Assembly: GCA_964472295.1 (NCBI GenBank)
Contig: CAYYJQ010000009.1
Location: 1 to 64,000, forward strand
Length of the DNA: 64,000 nucleotides
Direction: 5' to 3'
Origin: JAJRZX01 sp964472295
Lineage (GTDB): Bacteria > Desulfobacterota > GWC2-55-46 > JADFVP01
Part shown: piece after piece, positions 1 through 8,039 of the stretch
Layout of the letters: each line of letters starts with the position of its first letter
Position numbering within the stretch: position 1 is the stretch's first letter
The notes under the pieces: generated by a model
Databases searched by the model: none
Seen by the model: the letters and a program-made list of their open reading frames with translations, nothing else
What the model was told of the DNA's origin: nothing
Position numbers and translations under genes: made by a program

Positions 1-57
1 CCCCCCGTTGCCCCGTTGCCCCCCTCGTTGGCCCGTTGCCCCCCTCGTTGGCCCCCG
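1..57 (-). repeat. G-rich 3' tract after response regulator gene
   Basis: Directly after the TGA of the response-regulator gene, the transcribed strand holds runs of 4 to 6 G separated by CCAAC or CAAC. Positions 15-34 and 35-54 are two perfect 20-bp tandem copies. The tract may continue beyond the window edge. It matches similar G-rich tracts found after the stop codons of several other minus-strand genes here, and could form a G-quadruplex in RNA (inference). Confidence 0.6.
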
Positions 58-1458
58 TCAGGCATCGGCCCTGAGGCCCTTTCTCTTCATCTTTTCTATG
101 AGCGTTGTCCTGTTAAGGTTAAGGAACTTGGCGGCGTTTTTCTTGACCCCGTTTACCATGTCAAGGGCGTTTGTTATGAGGTCTGTCTCGAACTTATCCA
201 CAACAGAGTTGAAGTCTACGCCTTCAGGGGAGATGTAGACGCGGTAATCAAAACCCTTGACGCGTTTTCGGGAGAGAAGCACTGTGGCCTTTTTTATGTT
301 GTCAGGCAGGTCGTCTTCTTCCACCCTGCCCTTTTCTTTCAGCACTACTATGCGTTCCATGACGTTTTCCATCTCGCGCACGTTTCCGGGCCACTCATAT
401 TCCTCGAAGAGCCTCATGGCGTCGGGAGAGACGGTGGTAACGTCTTTATTCTTCTTCTTGGAGATGGTCTTGAGGAAGTGTTTCACAAAGACTGGTATAT
501 CTTCTTTTCTATCTCTGAGGGGCGGCATCTCGATGGGTATGACATTGAGCCTGTAGTAGAGGTCTTCACGGAACTTCTTCTCTTTAATGGCCTTCTTGAG
601 GTCCTGGTTGGTGGCGGCAAGGACTCGTATATCGACCTTTATGGTCTTTCTCCCCCCGACCCGCTCGAACTCCTTTTCCTGAAGGACACGGAGTATCTTT
701 ACCTGGAGTCCGGGGCTCATGTCTCCTACTTCATCAAGAAAGACGGTGCCGCCGTTCGCGGCCTCGAAGCGGCCTATCTTGGTGGCAATGGCCCCTGTGA
801 AGGCGCCTTTTTCGTGGCCAAAGAGTTCGGATTCAAGGAGGTCCTCGGGGATGGCTCCGCAGTTGATGGGCACAAAGGGCGCGCTTGCCCTGTTGCTCCC
901 GAAATGCAGGGCCTTTGCGACTATTTCCTTTCCCGTGCCGCTCTCGCCGAGTATGAGCACCGTGGAGTCAGTGTCAGCGACCTTTTTAATGACGCTTCTG
1001 ACATGTTCTATCTTCGCGCTCGTGCCAAGGATGCGGTCCATGAGTTTATGGCTTATGTTGAGTTTCAGGCGGAGGTTCTCTGCGGTGAGTTCGCTTACCT
1101 CAAAGGCCTTCTCTATGGTGACAAGTACCTCTACCTTGTTGAAAGGTTTCTTGATGTAGGAGAAGGCCCCAGCGTTAAGGGCCTCCATTGCCCTCTTGAT
1201 GGAGCCATCGCGCGGCACGACAATGGCGCTGGTATTGGGGCTTGCCTCTGTAATGGAGCGTACGAACTCTATCTCGTCGAGGCCGGATGTATTGAGGTCT
1301 ACTATAACCACGTTGGGCCTGTTCCTGCGGATAAAACTCAGCGCAAGGTCGGGTTTCTTGATGGTATTGACGGAGTAATCCTCGGCGCGGAAGTTGTCCT
1401 TTATGAACCGGGAGAGAGAACCGTCCTCTTCAATGAGAAGCACATTCCTTTTCCTCAT
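58..1458 (-). CDS. Sigma-54-dependent NtrC-family response regulator
   Basis: This 466-residue transcription activator has the classical three parts. The receiver domain (about 1-120) has the phospho-acceptor D54 and the conserved K104. The AAA+ domain (about 143-375) has Walker A GESGTGKE at 171-178, the sigma-54 contact loop GAFTGA at 218-223 and a Walker B FLDEVGD. The C-terminus is a Fis-type helix-turn-helix (about 435-462). The residue at the receiver's usual switch Thr/Ser position is P82, so phospho-signalling may be atypical. AAGGAGATATGT before the ATG sets the start. Divergence from motA and the sigma-54 promoters before pseB, flgF and the PATAN gene suggest a FlrC/FleR-like flagellar activator, but the target is inferred and no cognate kinase is adjacent. 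Confidence 0.93.
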   Translation of the reverse strand: MRKRNVLLIEEDGSLSRFIKDNFRAEDYSVNTIKKPDLALSFIRRNRPNVVIVDLNTSGLDEIEFVRSITEASPNTSAIVVPRDGSIKRAMEALNAGAFSYIKKPFNKVEVLVTIEKAFEVSELTAENLRLKLNISHKLMDRILGTSAKIEHVRSVIKKVADTDSTVLILGESGTGKEIVAKALHFGSNRASAPFVPINCGAIPEDLLESELFGHEKGAFTGAIATKIGRFEAANGGTVFLDEVGDMSPGLQVKILRVLQEKEFERVGGRKTIKVDIRVLAATNQDLKKAIKEKKFREDLYYRLNVIPIEMPPLRDRKEDIPVFVKHFLKTISKKKNKDVTTVSPDAMRLFEEYEWPGNVREMENVMERIVVLKEKGRVEEDDLPDNIKKATVLLSRKRVKGFDYRVYISPEGVDFNSVVDKFETDLITNALDMVNGVKKNAAKFLNLNRTTLIEKMKRKGLRADA

Positions 1459-1627
1459 ACATATCTCCTTCAGGCTAAAAGATGATGTCGAGGATGCGTG
1501 TCGCGGTGAGGTACGCGGGCACGAGACGGACCCGGACGAGTATCAATATGGATAGAGGCCCGGCGGCCACTGCAAATGATGAACGTCGCGTTGGATTTTT
1601 TTAGGGGAACTTCCGAGGTGAGATTAG

Positions 1628-1656
1628 AGTATAGGGGAAAAAGGGGGAGATGTCAA
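1628..1656 (-). promoter_or_regulatory. Sigma-70 promoter of response regulator
   Basis: On the minus strand TTGACA (1656-1651) is followed after exactly 17 bp by TATACT (1633-1628). This is a near-consensus housekeeping promoter and makes the sigma-54 activator independent of the flagellar sigma factors. Confidence 0.8.
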
Positions 1657-1737
1657 TATGGAAATTTAAATCGCGGGTTTACTGACTTCGCGGGCTGGAG
1701 ACGTACAAAAACATGACCCTGCCCATGGTTTTTTCCA

Positions 1738-1764
1738 TAAAGTTTTATTGTCCTCCTCCGATGT
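1738..1764 (+). promoter_or_regulatory. Probable sigma-28 promoter of motAB
   Basis: A perfect -35 TAAAGTTT (1738-1745) and an 11-bp spacer precede TCCGATGT (1757-1764), which matches the GCCGATAA -10 consensus at five of eight positions. motAB is a usual FliA (sigma-28) target, so the context supports the call, but the -10 is imperfect. Confidence 0.6.
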
Positions 1765-1864
1765 GATAAGGAGAGCGGCTTCATTGAATGTCCAGGCGGA
1801 AAGGCGAAAACGAGATCAGTTTCAGTAGAGCGGAAGCGTCCAATAATCAGACGAAAAGGTTGCC

Positions 1865-2722
1865 ATGTTTCCCATAATAGGATTAGCCGTTGTCTTCGGC
1901 TGCATTATCGGCGGGTTTCTCATGGAGGAGGGGAACCTCTTTGTCCTCATCCAGCCAGCCGAACTCGTAACAATAGGCGGGGCGGCCCTTGGCTCGCTCA
2001 TACTCTCGTGCCCCCCCAACCTCCTGAAGGGCGTTGTAAAGGCCATTCCAGCGATATTAAAGGGCGGCACGCTCAAGAAGAGCCATTACATCTCGCTCCT
2101 CACGCTCCTTTATAATATCTTTACAAAGATAAAAAAAGAGGGGCTCCTATCCGTGGAAAAGGACGTTGAGAACCCCAAGTCCAGCCCGCTCTTCAAGTCC
2201 AACAAGGAACTCCTCAAGAACCACCATGCCCTCAACTTTCTCTGCGACAACCTCCGCGTCTTTATCATAGGCATAAAGCCCACGGAGATGGAGGATCTAA
2301 TGGACATAGAGATGGACAGCCACCACGAAGAGGCCGGGGTCACGCCGGGGATTATTACCAAGGTTGGCGACGCGCTACCGGGCTTCGGCATCGTGGCGGC
2401 GGTTCTCGGCATTGTCATCACAATGGGCAAGATGAGCGAGGGCCCCGAGGTCATCGGGCACAGCGTTGCCGCCGCGCTTGTGGGGACCTTTCTCGGCATC
2501 CTCCTGAGTTACGGCGTCATAGGCCCCCTTGGGAGCCACCTTGAGCACAAGAACCGCGAGGACTCGAAGTACATTGAGGCCATAAAGACAGCTGTACTGG
2601 CCTTTGCTAAGGACCTTCCGCCTCAGATGGCCGTGGAGGCAGGCAGGCGCACCATTTTCAGCGACGCGCGGCCCTCATTCAAGGACCTCGAAGACGCCAT
2701 CAAGAAACAGAAGGGCAAGTAG
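1865..2722 (+). CDS. motA: Flagellar motor stator protein MotA
   Basis: MotA is the larger stator subunit of the ion-driven flagellar motor; with MotB it forms the ion channel that turns the rotor. The 285-residue product has two N-terminal hydrophobic segments (about 1-50), a long cytoplasmic domain, and a C-terminal pair of membrane segments. The fourth-helix pair carries the conserved PGFGIVAAVLG motif with its torque-coupling proline and then GTFLGILLSYGVIGPL. Start is the ATG after AAGGTTGCC. motB follows 67 bp downstream on the same strand, the standard two-gene stator operon. Confidence 0.97.
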   Translation: MFPIIGLAVVFGCIIGGFLMEEGNLFVLIQPAELVTIGGAALGSLILSCPPNLLKGVVKAIPAILKGGTLKKSHYISLLTLLYNIFTKIKKEGLLSVEKDVENPKSSPLFKSNKELLKNHHALNFLCDNLRVFIIGIKPTEMEDLMDIEMDSHHEEAGVTPGIITKVGDALPGFGIVAAVLGIVITMGKMSEGPEVIGHSVAAALVGTFLGILLSYGVIGPLGSHLEHKNREDSKYIEAIKTAVLAFAKDLPPQMAVEAGRRTIFSDARPSFKDLEDAIKKQKGK

Positions 2723-2789
2723 CGGCGCGGCTTTGGAGAAAATTCCGGGAAGCACGACTTGATGACCACAAAAAAAACCGGGGGCAGAC

Positions 2790-3587
2790 ATGGATAACAA
2801 CGAAACTCAGCCCATAATAGTAAAGAAGGTAATAAAAAAGGGCCACAAAGGCGGTCACCACGGCGGGGCATGGAAGGTGGCCTATGCCGACTTCGTGACA
2901 GCCATGATGGCCTTTTTCATGGTCCTATGGCTTGTTGCCATGATGTCCATAGAGGCGCGAAAGGGAGTGGCCGAGTACTTCAGGAGTTACACCATCTTCG
3001 AGGGCACGGAGGCCGGGGGCGGCAAAGGCATATCCGTCATGTCGGGCAACCCCATGATGCTCAACAAGGCGTCGTCAAAACCCAGGCCAACGCAGAACAA
3101 GAATAATAACATTACCCTCCAGATAAAAAAGACAGTCAATACCCGGCTTGGCGACCTCAAGAACCAGATACTCATCTTCACCACCACGAACGGCGTGAGG
3201 CTTGAACTCGTGGATCTTGACGACAGCCCCATGTTCGAGCCCGGAGGGGCAAGGCTCCTGAAACGAGGTAGAGAGATACTCCGTGTACTCGCCGCTTCCC
3301 TCAAGCACATGCCCTACAAGATAGCCATAGAGGGGCATACGGACAGTTTCCGCTTTTCCGAGAAAGGCCGCTCGAACTGGGAGCTTGCCGCCTCGAGGGC
3401 TAACAGGGCAAGAAGGGAACTTGTAAGGGACGGCCTCTCCGAGAAACGCATCTCCCGCGTATCGAGTTTTGCCGACGCCGTGCCCCTTAACGGGAGAGAC
3501 CCCTATGACCCCATAAACAGGCGCGTAAGCATCCTCATCGAGAGGAACAAGTTTCTAACTGACGCGGAAGCGGATATTCTGAAGTAG
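2790..3587 (+). CDS. motB: Flagellar motor stator protein MotB
   Basis: MotB is the peptidoglycan-anchored stator subunit. The 265-residue protein has a basic N-terminus rich in Lys, Gly and His, a single transmembrane helix (about 31-53) containing the essential ion-binding aspartate D34 in YADFVTAMM, then a plug/linker and a C-terminal OmpA-like peptidoglycan-binding domain (about 150-255) with the motif GHTDS. The absence of acidic residues just after the helix does not decide between proton and sodium use. Its 3' flank is an unusual chain of hairpins. Confidence 0.97.
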   Translation: MDNNETQPIIVKKVIKKGHKGGHHGGAWKVAYADFVTAMMAFFMVLWLVAMMSIEARKGVAEYFRSYTIFEGTEAGGGKGISVMSGNPMMLNKASSKPRPTQNKNNNITLQIKKTVNTRLGDLKNQILIFTTTNGVRLELVDLDDSPMFEPGGARLLKRGREILRVLAASLKHMPYKIAIEGHTDSFRFSEKGRSNWELAASRANRARRELVRDGLSEKRISRVSSFADAVPLNGRDPYDPINRRVSILIERNKFLTDAEADILK

Positions 3588-3953
3588 AAAGACAAAAAAA
3601 AGAAAAGAAGAAAGGCGGGAGGGAAAGAGGGGGACGGCCTTGCCTGCAAGGAGACAATTAGGAAAGTCTGATTAATTCAGACTTTCCTGCGGCCCATGGA
3701 TGTGCCGCCATTTTCAGGGCTGTAAGCCATTGAAAATGTGAGGGAAAGGGAAACCGCGTTTTTCCTTTCCCATCTCTCCTTAATTCAGGGACGAATTAAG
3801 GAGAGGTTCCTTAAGAGACAAAAAATATTCAACTTTCTTTTGAAAAATGGAAAGTGTTTTGATTGGAAAGAGATGTCCTGCTTTACTCCTGGAGGACAGG
3901 GCCAAAAAAAAAAGAACTTCGCGGCCCAGGATACTGAGTCAAAGAAAACCAAT
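3588..3953 (+). repeat. Composite hairpin-repeat element, fullest copy
   Basis: After a purine-rich stretch (3588-3630) come successive inverted repeats: 3660-3688 with 12-bp arms around TTAAT; 3709-3738 with arms CATTTTCA/TGAAAATG; 3742-3771 (arm GGGAAAGGGAAA); 3774-3805 with 13-bp arms starting CTCTCCTTAATTC; 3831-3853 (ACTTTCTTTT type, imperfect); and GGGCC/GGCCC arms at 3899-3928. The block ends at 3953 in CAAAGAAAACCAAT. Its left part recurs at 43202-43350 and 36618-36644. Its right part recurs at 29967-30083, 56034-56152 and 56777-56895. It looks like a non-autonomous dispersed repeat sitting in the motB 3' region; no coding potential was seen. Confidence 0.75.
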
Positions 3954-3989
3954 CAGAAGATTAAAAACAAGAAAGTAAGACTAAAAAAG

Positions 3990-4204
3990 ACCTATCCCCA
4001 CATACCCCTTGCGCCCCTTGCGCCCTGCCCTGTCCCCCTGGCCCGCTGACCGCACAAACCCTGCTATCCCCCTGCACCACTCCCCCCACTCCCTCATGCC
4101 CCCCTGCCCCTTTGCCCCCTATGCCTTGTGTGTGCACCCTCCCTGCCAGTGTGTCCTCCTTTTCCCCCTTTTCCCCCCCTGTCCCCCTTTAGGCCCCCTG
4201 GCCC
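3990..4204 (-). repeat. Long G-rich 3' tract after PilZ gene
   Basis: On the minus strand, from the TAG stop of the PilZ gene onward, about 210 bp consist of repeated GGGG/GGGGG runs spaced by CA, CAA, CC or AAAA. The tract is nearly free of T-runs, so it is not an intrinsic terminator of the usual kind. It is the longest member of the stop-codon-adjacent G-rich tract family in this window. Confidence 0.65.
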
Positions 4205-4798
4205 CTACTTGGCTCTGCCGGCGGCCTTCTTGCCCGACCTCAGCATCCTTCTCTGCCAGGCGAAGATATAGCGCACTATCCTCTCTCTCACGCGCTCGTC
4301 AATATCAACGAACTGTATCCCTACCTTGTATCCACCGTCGATATTCTCGCAGGTCCAGACCACCTCGCCCATTACCTCGAGGTCCTGGGTCTGGTCCGGC
4401 AGGAAGAGGCGTATAACGAGCCTGTCGCCCTCGGCAAAGTCCTTGTTGCAGAGTATCTTGAGGCCCCCGCCGCTTATGTCCTCGATGCGGGCCTCGGGTA
4501 TCTCGAAGCACCTCTCGGCCACGGTCTGGCTCATAAGGGCCTTGAGCCTCTGGTTTATCTCAAGGAGAAGGGAATACATCTCAGGGTTATCAGAGGAGGA
4601 TATGGACTCCATCTTTCTTGAAAAGTGCTTGAGTTCGCGTATGTTCAGTGCGCTGTCCACGATATTGACGCCCTGCCTTGCGACATAGTATACAGGGATG
4701 CTGTCCTCAATTCGCACATACTCGCGGCTGTTTGAGATCATACCAACCATGTACATTACCTCTTCGTTTACAGCGTCTTTATCTTCAATATCAGCCAT
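4205..4798 (-). CDS. PilZ domain protein
   Basis: The 197-residue protein appears to be a c-di-GMP receptor that could link second-messenger level to motility. A first arginine motif REYVR lies near residue 25 and the D-x-S-x-x-G motif (DISGGG) near residue 107; together they match the two halves of the PilZ ligand site, though they are split by an 80-residue helical insertion, so the first motif's role is less certain. The ATG at 4798 is preferred over an upstream TTG because GAGAGAGGTG lies at good spacing. It overlaps the end of the FliT-like gene by 8 bp, so it is translationally coupled to the fliD-fliS group. A GGDEF protein is encoded about 34 kb away. Confidence 0.8.
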   Translation of the reverse strand: MADIEDKDAVNEEVMYMVGMISNSREYVRIEDSIPVYYVARQGVNIVDSALNIRELKHFSRKMESISSSDNPEMYSLLLEINQRLKALMSQTVAERCFEIPEARIEDISGGGLKILCNKDFAEGDRLVIRLFLPDQTQDLEVMGEVVWTCENIDGGYKVGIQFVDIDERVRERIVRYIFAWQRRMLRSGKKAAGRAK

Positions 4799-5150
4799 CT
4801 CTGGAACACCTCTCTCCAAGTGAAATCAGCGGCCTCGGCTCATATGCCCTTCGTGCCATGTTACAGTGTAACAGCCTCTCAAGTTCCTTTCCCGTCTCCT
4901 GAAGTTCCCCTTCAAGCAGGGTCCTGAGATCCGCCTCAAGGTCCCTTATCCGCCCTGCAAGGGCCTTTTCCGCGGGACCCGGCCCTGGACCGGCCCCGGG
5001 GGGCGTGATGCGGCTTAATATCTCTTCGCGCTCCTTCATCGACGCGGCAAGGGCATGAAGGCGGTTTTCCGACAAGAGTTTTTTCTGCTCCTCTGTTATC
5101 TCAAGGACCCTCTGAAGCAGGGGCAGGCGGCCTTTCTTCCTATCTCCCAT
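4791..5150 (-). CDS. FliT-like flagellar export chaperone
   Basis: This 119-residue, mostly helical, charged protein sits immediately after fliS, the usual place of fliT (the FliD export chaperone). Sequence similarity to a family cannot be claimed by eye; the call rests on size, predicted coiled-coil/helical content (Leu, Glu and Arg rich at 10-50 and 65-95) and position. A short Gly-Pro rich linker (PGAGPGPGP) interrupts the helices. Its start overlaps the fliS stop by 11 bp and its stop overlaps the PilZ start. Confidence 0.55.
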   Translation of the reverse strand: MGDRKKGRLPLLQRVLEITEEQKKLLSENRLHALAASMKEREEILSRITPPGAGPGPGPAEKALAGRIRDLEADLRTLLEGELQETGKELERLLHCNMARRAYEPRPLISLGERCSRDG

Positions 5151-5553
5151 GGGCCACCCTTGCCGGGCTATCAGCGGCCCTGCCGGGGACCCCGGACCTT
5201 GCTATCTCGTCCCAGCCCGACTTTATCTCGACAAAGAGGGCCGTAACCTCCTTGATAACGGCAGGGGAGTTCTTCATGTTGGCCTCGGTAAGACGGGTCA
5301 TTGAGTAGAGATAGAGGTCCCGGAGGTTAGCGGCTACCTCGCCGCCGCGCTCCATGTCAAGGGAGTTGTAGAGTTCGCTTATTATGGCCGCGGACCTGTT
5401 TATATAATAGGTCCTCTTCTCGATGTCGCGCTCTTTAATGGACTCCACGGCAAGGCCGTTGAACTTGATGACGCCCTCGTAGAGCATGACAACAAGGCGG
5501 ACGCCGTCCGCCGTCATTACCTGGACCTTCTGATAGGCCTGAACACCTTTCAT
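5140..5553 (-). CDS. fliS: Flagellin export chaperone FliS
   Basis: FliS binds newly made flagellin and keeps it unfolded for export. The 137-residue all-alpha protein starts with the typical AYQKVQV segment, followed by LVVMLYEGVIKF and later LYLYSMTRLTEAN, all hallmarks of the family. It lies 9 bp after fliD and overlaps the next gene, giving the common fliD-fliS-fliT order. The C-terminal 20 residues (GVPGRAADSPARVAHGR region) look disordered. Confidence 0.93.
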   Translation of the reverse strand: MKGVQAYQKVQVMTADGVRLVVMLYEGVIKFNGLAVESIKERDIEKRTYYINRSAAIISELYNSLDMERGGEVAANLRDLYLYSMTRLTEANMKNSPAVIKEVTALFVEIKSGWDEIARSGVPGRAADSPARVAHGR

Positions 5554-5562
5554 TCACCCCCC

Positions 5563-6882
5563 CTAGAATCTGCCGAGATACTGGCTCTGTGCATTAAGGC
5601 CGGCAAGTGTGCTCTCAAGGAGAGAGAAACGCACCCTCAACGCGGCCTCGTAATCGGATATTTCCTGTTCCTTTGAATTAATATTACTGACAAGAGAGGC
5701 TATATTGTTGCCGAGACCTTCCTGTTTTTGTGTAATCCTCCCGTCAACGCTGTTGTTCATGGAGTCGGCAAGGTCATAGACGAGTTTACCAAAACCGCTG
5801 GTTGTCGTTCCCTCTACAAAGAGGTTTACAACGCCGTCAAAGTTCGTGTTGAGGGCATCGGTGAGTTTTGCGCTGTCAAGGGACATGACGCCTTCGCTGT
5901 CTCTTGTTACGCCCACGTGAAGGAGCCTGTTCATTGTGTCAGGAAGCCCTGTTATGGAAGAGGTCATTATTCTGCTGAGTTCATCGGCCACGCTCCTTGC
6001 CACGGGGTCTCCAAAGAGCGTGCCCCCTGTCTTTGTGTCAATATCATATCGGTTGTTGCCCTTGATGTAACTCATTACAGCGTTATATCTATCGACAAGG
6101 GCGACTACTTTTTTCTCGATACTGCTTGTGTCGCGCGTGGTGGTGACGGTTACGGGCTTTGCGGCGTCAGCGCTCTGGAGCGTAAGGGTCACGCCTGTAA
6201 GGACATCGCTGATAACGTTGGAAGAGCGCGTCACAGCAAGGCCGTCCACGGTAAAGGAGGCGTCCTGCGCGGCCTGAAGGGTAGTATTGAATAATAACGA
6301 CGTATCGTTCTGATTGATGGTTATCTGGTTGGCCGTTCCCGTGGACTCTGCCGTAAGGACAAGGCGGTATGATGTTCCGTCATTTACCACCGAGGCCGAA
6401 ACACCGGCGTTAAGGGCGTTTATGGCGTCGCTGAGCCCGGTGACAGTAGTTGTGGAGTCCACGGCCACGGACTGCATCGTACCCGTACCCACGGTAAAGT
6501 TAAAAGAGCCGGGGGCCGATGCCACGACCGTTGTCGCCGAGGCCACTCCATCGGCGGCAATCTTATGGGACTTTGCAAGGGCGCTGACGACAATGGTGGA
6601 GGTCCCGGCAATGGCCGAGGTCGAGGCCGAGGCGTCAAGGATAGCGGTGTCACTGCTTGAGGTGGTGAAGTTGTCAAAGGCAGAGGTGGTGCGAAGGTCA
6701 TCGGCGGCGGCCATGAGGTCGGATACACGAGATGAGAGGGTGGTATAGGTGGACTGAATATCCTCGAGGCGCTTTTTGTCGGAGTAGAGCCGGTCCACGG
6801 GGACCCTCTTGACGCTTACAAGTTGCTGAATAATGGAGTCGTAGTTGATGCTCGATACAAGACCCGTTGCCGTAATTGTCAT
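5563..6882 (-). CDS. fliD: Flagellar filament cap FliD (HAP2)
   Basis: FliD caps the growing filament and helps flagellin fold and insert. The 439-residue product has the N-terminal FliD_N region with GLVSSINYDSIIQQLV and repeated Thr/Ser/Ala-rich beta segments in the middle. The C-terminal coiled coil ends in LAGLNAQSQYLGRF, near the family's usual end. Length is at the short end for FliD, in keeping with the short flagellin. Start ATG follows GAGGAGGACGCC. No promoter of its own was recognised in the 157 bp before it, so read-through from fliC is possible. Confidence 0.95.
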   Translation of the reverse strand: MTITATGLVSSINYDSIIQQLVSVKRVPVDRLYSDKKRLEDIQSTYTTLSSRVSDLMAAADDLRTTSAFDNFTTSSSDTAILDASASTSAIAGTSTIVVSALAKSHKIAADGVASATTVVASAPGSFNFTVGTGTMQSVAVDSTTTVTGLSDAINALNAGVSASVVNDGTSYRLVLTAESTGTANQITINQNDTSLLFNTTLQAAQDASFTVDGLAVTRSSNVISDVLTGVTLTLQSADAAKPVTVTTTRDTSSIEKKVVALVDRYNAVMSYIKGNNRYDIDTKTGGTLFGDPVARSVADELSRIMTSSITGLPDTMNRLLHVGVTRDSEGVMSLDSAKLTDALNTNFDGVVNLFVEGTTTSGFGKLVYDLADSMNNSVDGRITQKQEGLGNNIASLVSNINSKEQEISDYEAALRVRFSLLESTLAGLNAQSQYLGRF

Positions 6883-6974
6883 GGCGTCCTCCTCATTACG
6901 TAATATTCAAGATTGGCCCGGCCATGCTCCGAGTGCGCGTCTCTTCCATTCCGCCCCCTCGCTCCATAGGCAGA

Positions 6975-7004
6975 GGGCGGGAGGATAAAAGGGTCCTCCC
7001 GCCC
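6975..7004 (-). terminator. Strong hairpin between fliC and fliD
   Basis: An 11-bp perfect GC-rich stem (GGGCGGGAGGA with its complement) closes an 8-nt loop about 35 nt after the fliC stop. No U-run follows on either strand, so it may be a 3'-end stabiliser or processing stop rather than a full terminator, which would leave some read-through into fliD. Confidence 0.55.
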
Positions 7005-7039
7005 TTCAGAAGGAGACAGTTTGCCTATGTCCTGCCTGA

Positions 7040-7882
7040 TTATCTCAGGAGTTGGAGCGCGCTCTGCGGCAGTGTGTTGGCCTGCGCGAGCACGGATATG
7101 CCGGCCTGAACCATAATCTGATTCTTCGTGAATGTGGCCGTCTCTGTGGCGAAGTCCGCGTCCCTTACCCTGGACTCGGCGGCCTGGAAGTTGGTGAATG
7201 TAACCTGGAGGTTGGAAATGGCCACGTTTAGCCTGTTGGTGGTGGCGCCGTATATGGCCCGCGCGCTGTTTACCCTTGCAAGGGCCGCGCTTACGGAATC
7301 AAGGGCCGCAAGGGCTCCCGTTACGCTGGAAAGGGCCCCGGACTGGAGGCTGAGGCCCACGTTGCCCGTGGCGCCCGCGCTCGTAAGGGCCACGAGGCTT
7401 ACGCTGAGCTGGTTGTCCGTTGAGTTCTTGAAACCAATGAACATGGTCATCGAGGTGATGGACCCGTTCAGGAGTTTGTAACCGCCGAACTCCGTTGTCT
7501 GCGCTATACGGTCAATCTCGTTTATGAGTTTGTCATACTCATCCTTGTAAAAGCCCCTTGTGCTGCTATCAAGGGTTCCCTGTGCCGCGCTCGCGGCAAG
7601 TTCGCCCATCCTTGTGATGATGTTAGTGACCTGCTCGGCGGCCTTGTCGCTGATTTCCATGGCGCTCACGCCGTCATTGACGTTGCGTATGGCGGCCTGA
7701 ATCATCCGCGACTGGCTCCGGAGCTGGTCGGCGCGGGCAAGGCCCGCGGCGTCGTCCGCCGAACTATTCACCCTGTGGCCCGAAGACAGCCTCTGAACGC
7801 TTATCTTCAACTGGGCGTTTGACGTGCTGAGGTTCTGCTGGGCCAGTAGTGACGCAATATTTGTGTTGATTACCAATGCCAT
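7040..7882 (-). CDS. fliC: Flagellin
   Basis: This is the filament subunit. The 280-residue protein begins MALVINTNIASLLAQ and keeps the full D0/D1 N-terminal helices (SSGHRVNSSADDAAGLARADQL) and the C-terminal helices ending SVLAQANTLPQSALQLLR. The variable middle is only about 50 residues, so D2/D3 are essentially missing. Ser/Thr-rich surface positions in that middle are candidate glycosylation sites for the adjacent Maf/pse island (inference). It has a very strong Shine-Dalgarno (AAGGAGGG), its own sigma-28 promoter, and a GGA-rich leader. It is the only flagellin gene in the window. Confidence 0.97.
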   Translation of the reverse strand: MALVINTNIASLLAQQNLSTSNAQLKISVQRLSSGHRVNSSADDAAGLARADQLRSQSRMIQAAIRNVNDGVSAMEISDKAAEQVTNIITRMGELAASAAQGTLDSSTRGFYKDEYDKLINEIDRIAQTTEFGGYKLLNGSITSMTMFIGFKNSTDNQLSVSLVALTSAGATGNVGLSLQSGALSSVTGALAALDSVSAALARVNSARAIYGATTNRLNVAISNLQVTFTNFQAAESRVRDADFATETATFTKNQIMVQAGISVLAQANTLPQSALQLLR

Positions 7883-8005
7883 GTTCTTACCCTCCTTAGT
7901 ATGTTACGGCATCCATGCCTTGAAGATTATCCGTCCAGACGGCAGGGGGCTTGTCTTCCATCTCCCTCCTTTCGCGCCAAACTCTCCGCCGGACCCTTAC
8001 TAACC
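7883..8005 (-). promoter_or_regulatory. fliC leader with multiple CsrA-type GGA motifs
   Basis: The roughly 125-nt leader between the sigma-28 promoter and the fliC ATG contains several GGA triplets: CGGCGGAGAG, AAAGGAGGGAGATGGAAG, TCTGGACGGATAA, and AAGGAGGG, the ribosome-binding site itself. A small CCGT/ACGG stem surrounds one of them. Multiple GGA motifs, one overlapping the Shine-Dalgarno, are the known signature of CsrA-repressed flagellin mRNAs. csrA and fliW are both encoded 22 kb away in the same window. Confidence 0.6.
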
Positions 8006-8032
8006 TTATCGGCACAGGGGTAAGAACCTTTA
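8006..8032 (-). promoter_or_regulatory. Sigma-28 promoter of fliC
   Basis: On the minus strand TAAAGGTT (8032-8025), an 11-bp spacer and a perfect GCCGATAA (8013-8006) give a textbook FliA-dependent class III flagellar promoter. It lies just past the stop codon of the upstream unknown gene. Confidence 0.9.
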
Positions 8033-8039
8033 GAAACCC

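Larger units (their letters stand above)
1459..1864. other. Divergent intergenic region
   Basis: These 406 bp separate the response-regulator gene from motA and hold one promoter for each, described separately. The regulator's transcript would have a leader of about 165 nt. The motA leader is about 90 nt and ends in a weak AAGG Shine-Dalgarno. No convincing small gene or RNA was seen here. Confidence 0.6.

Noticed and set aside
16..1485. A 489-codon open frame on the plus strand, exactly opposite the response regulator
   Set aside because: It is a mirror frame produced by GC-biased codons of the real gene; no ribosome site, and the product has no recognisable motif, while the minus-strand frame has all NtrC-family motifs.
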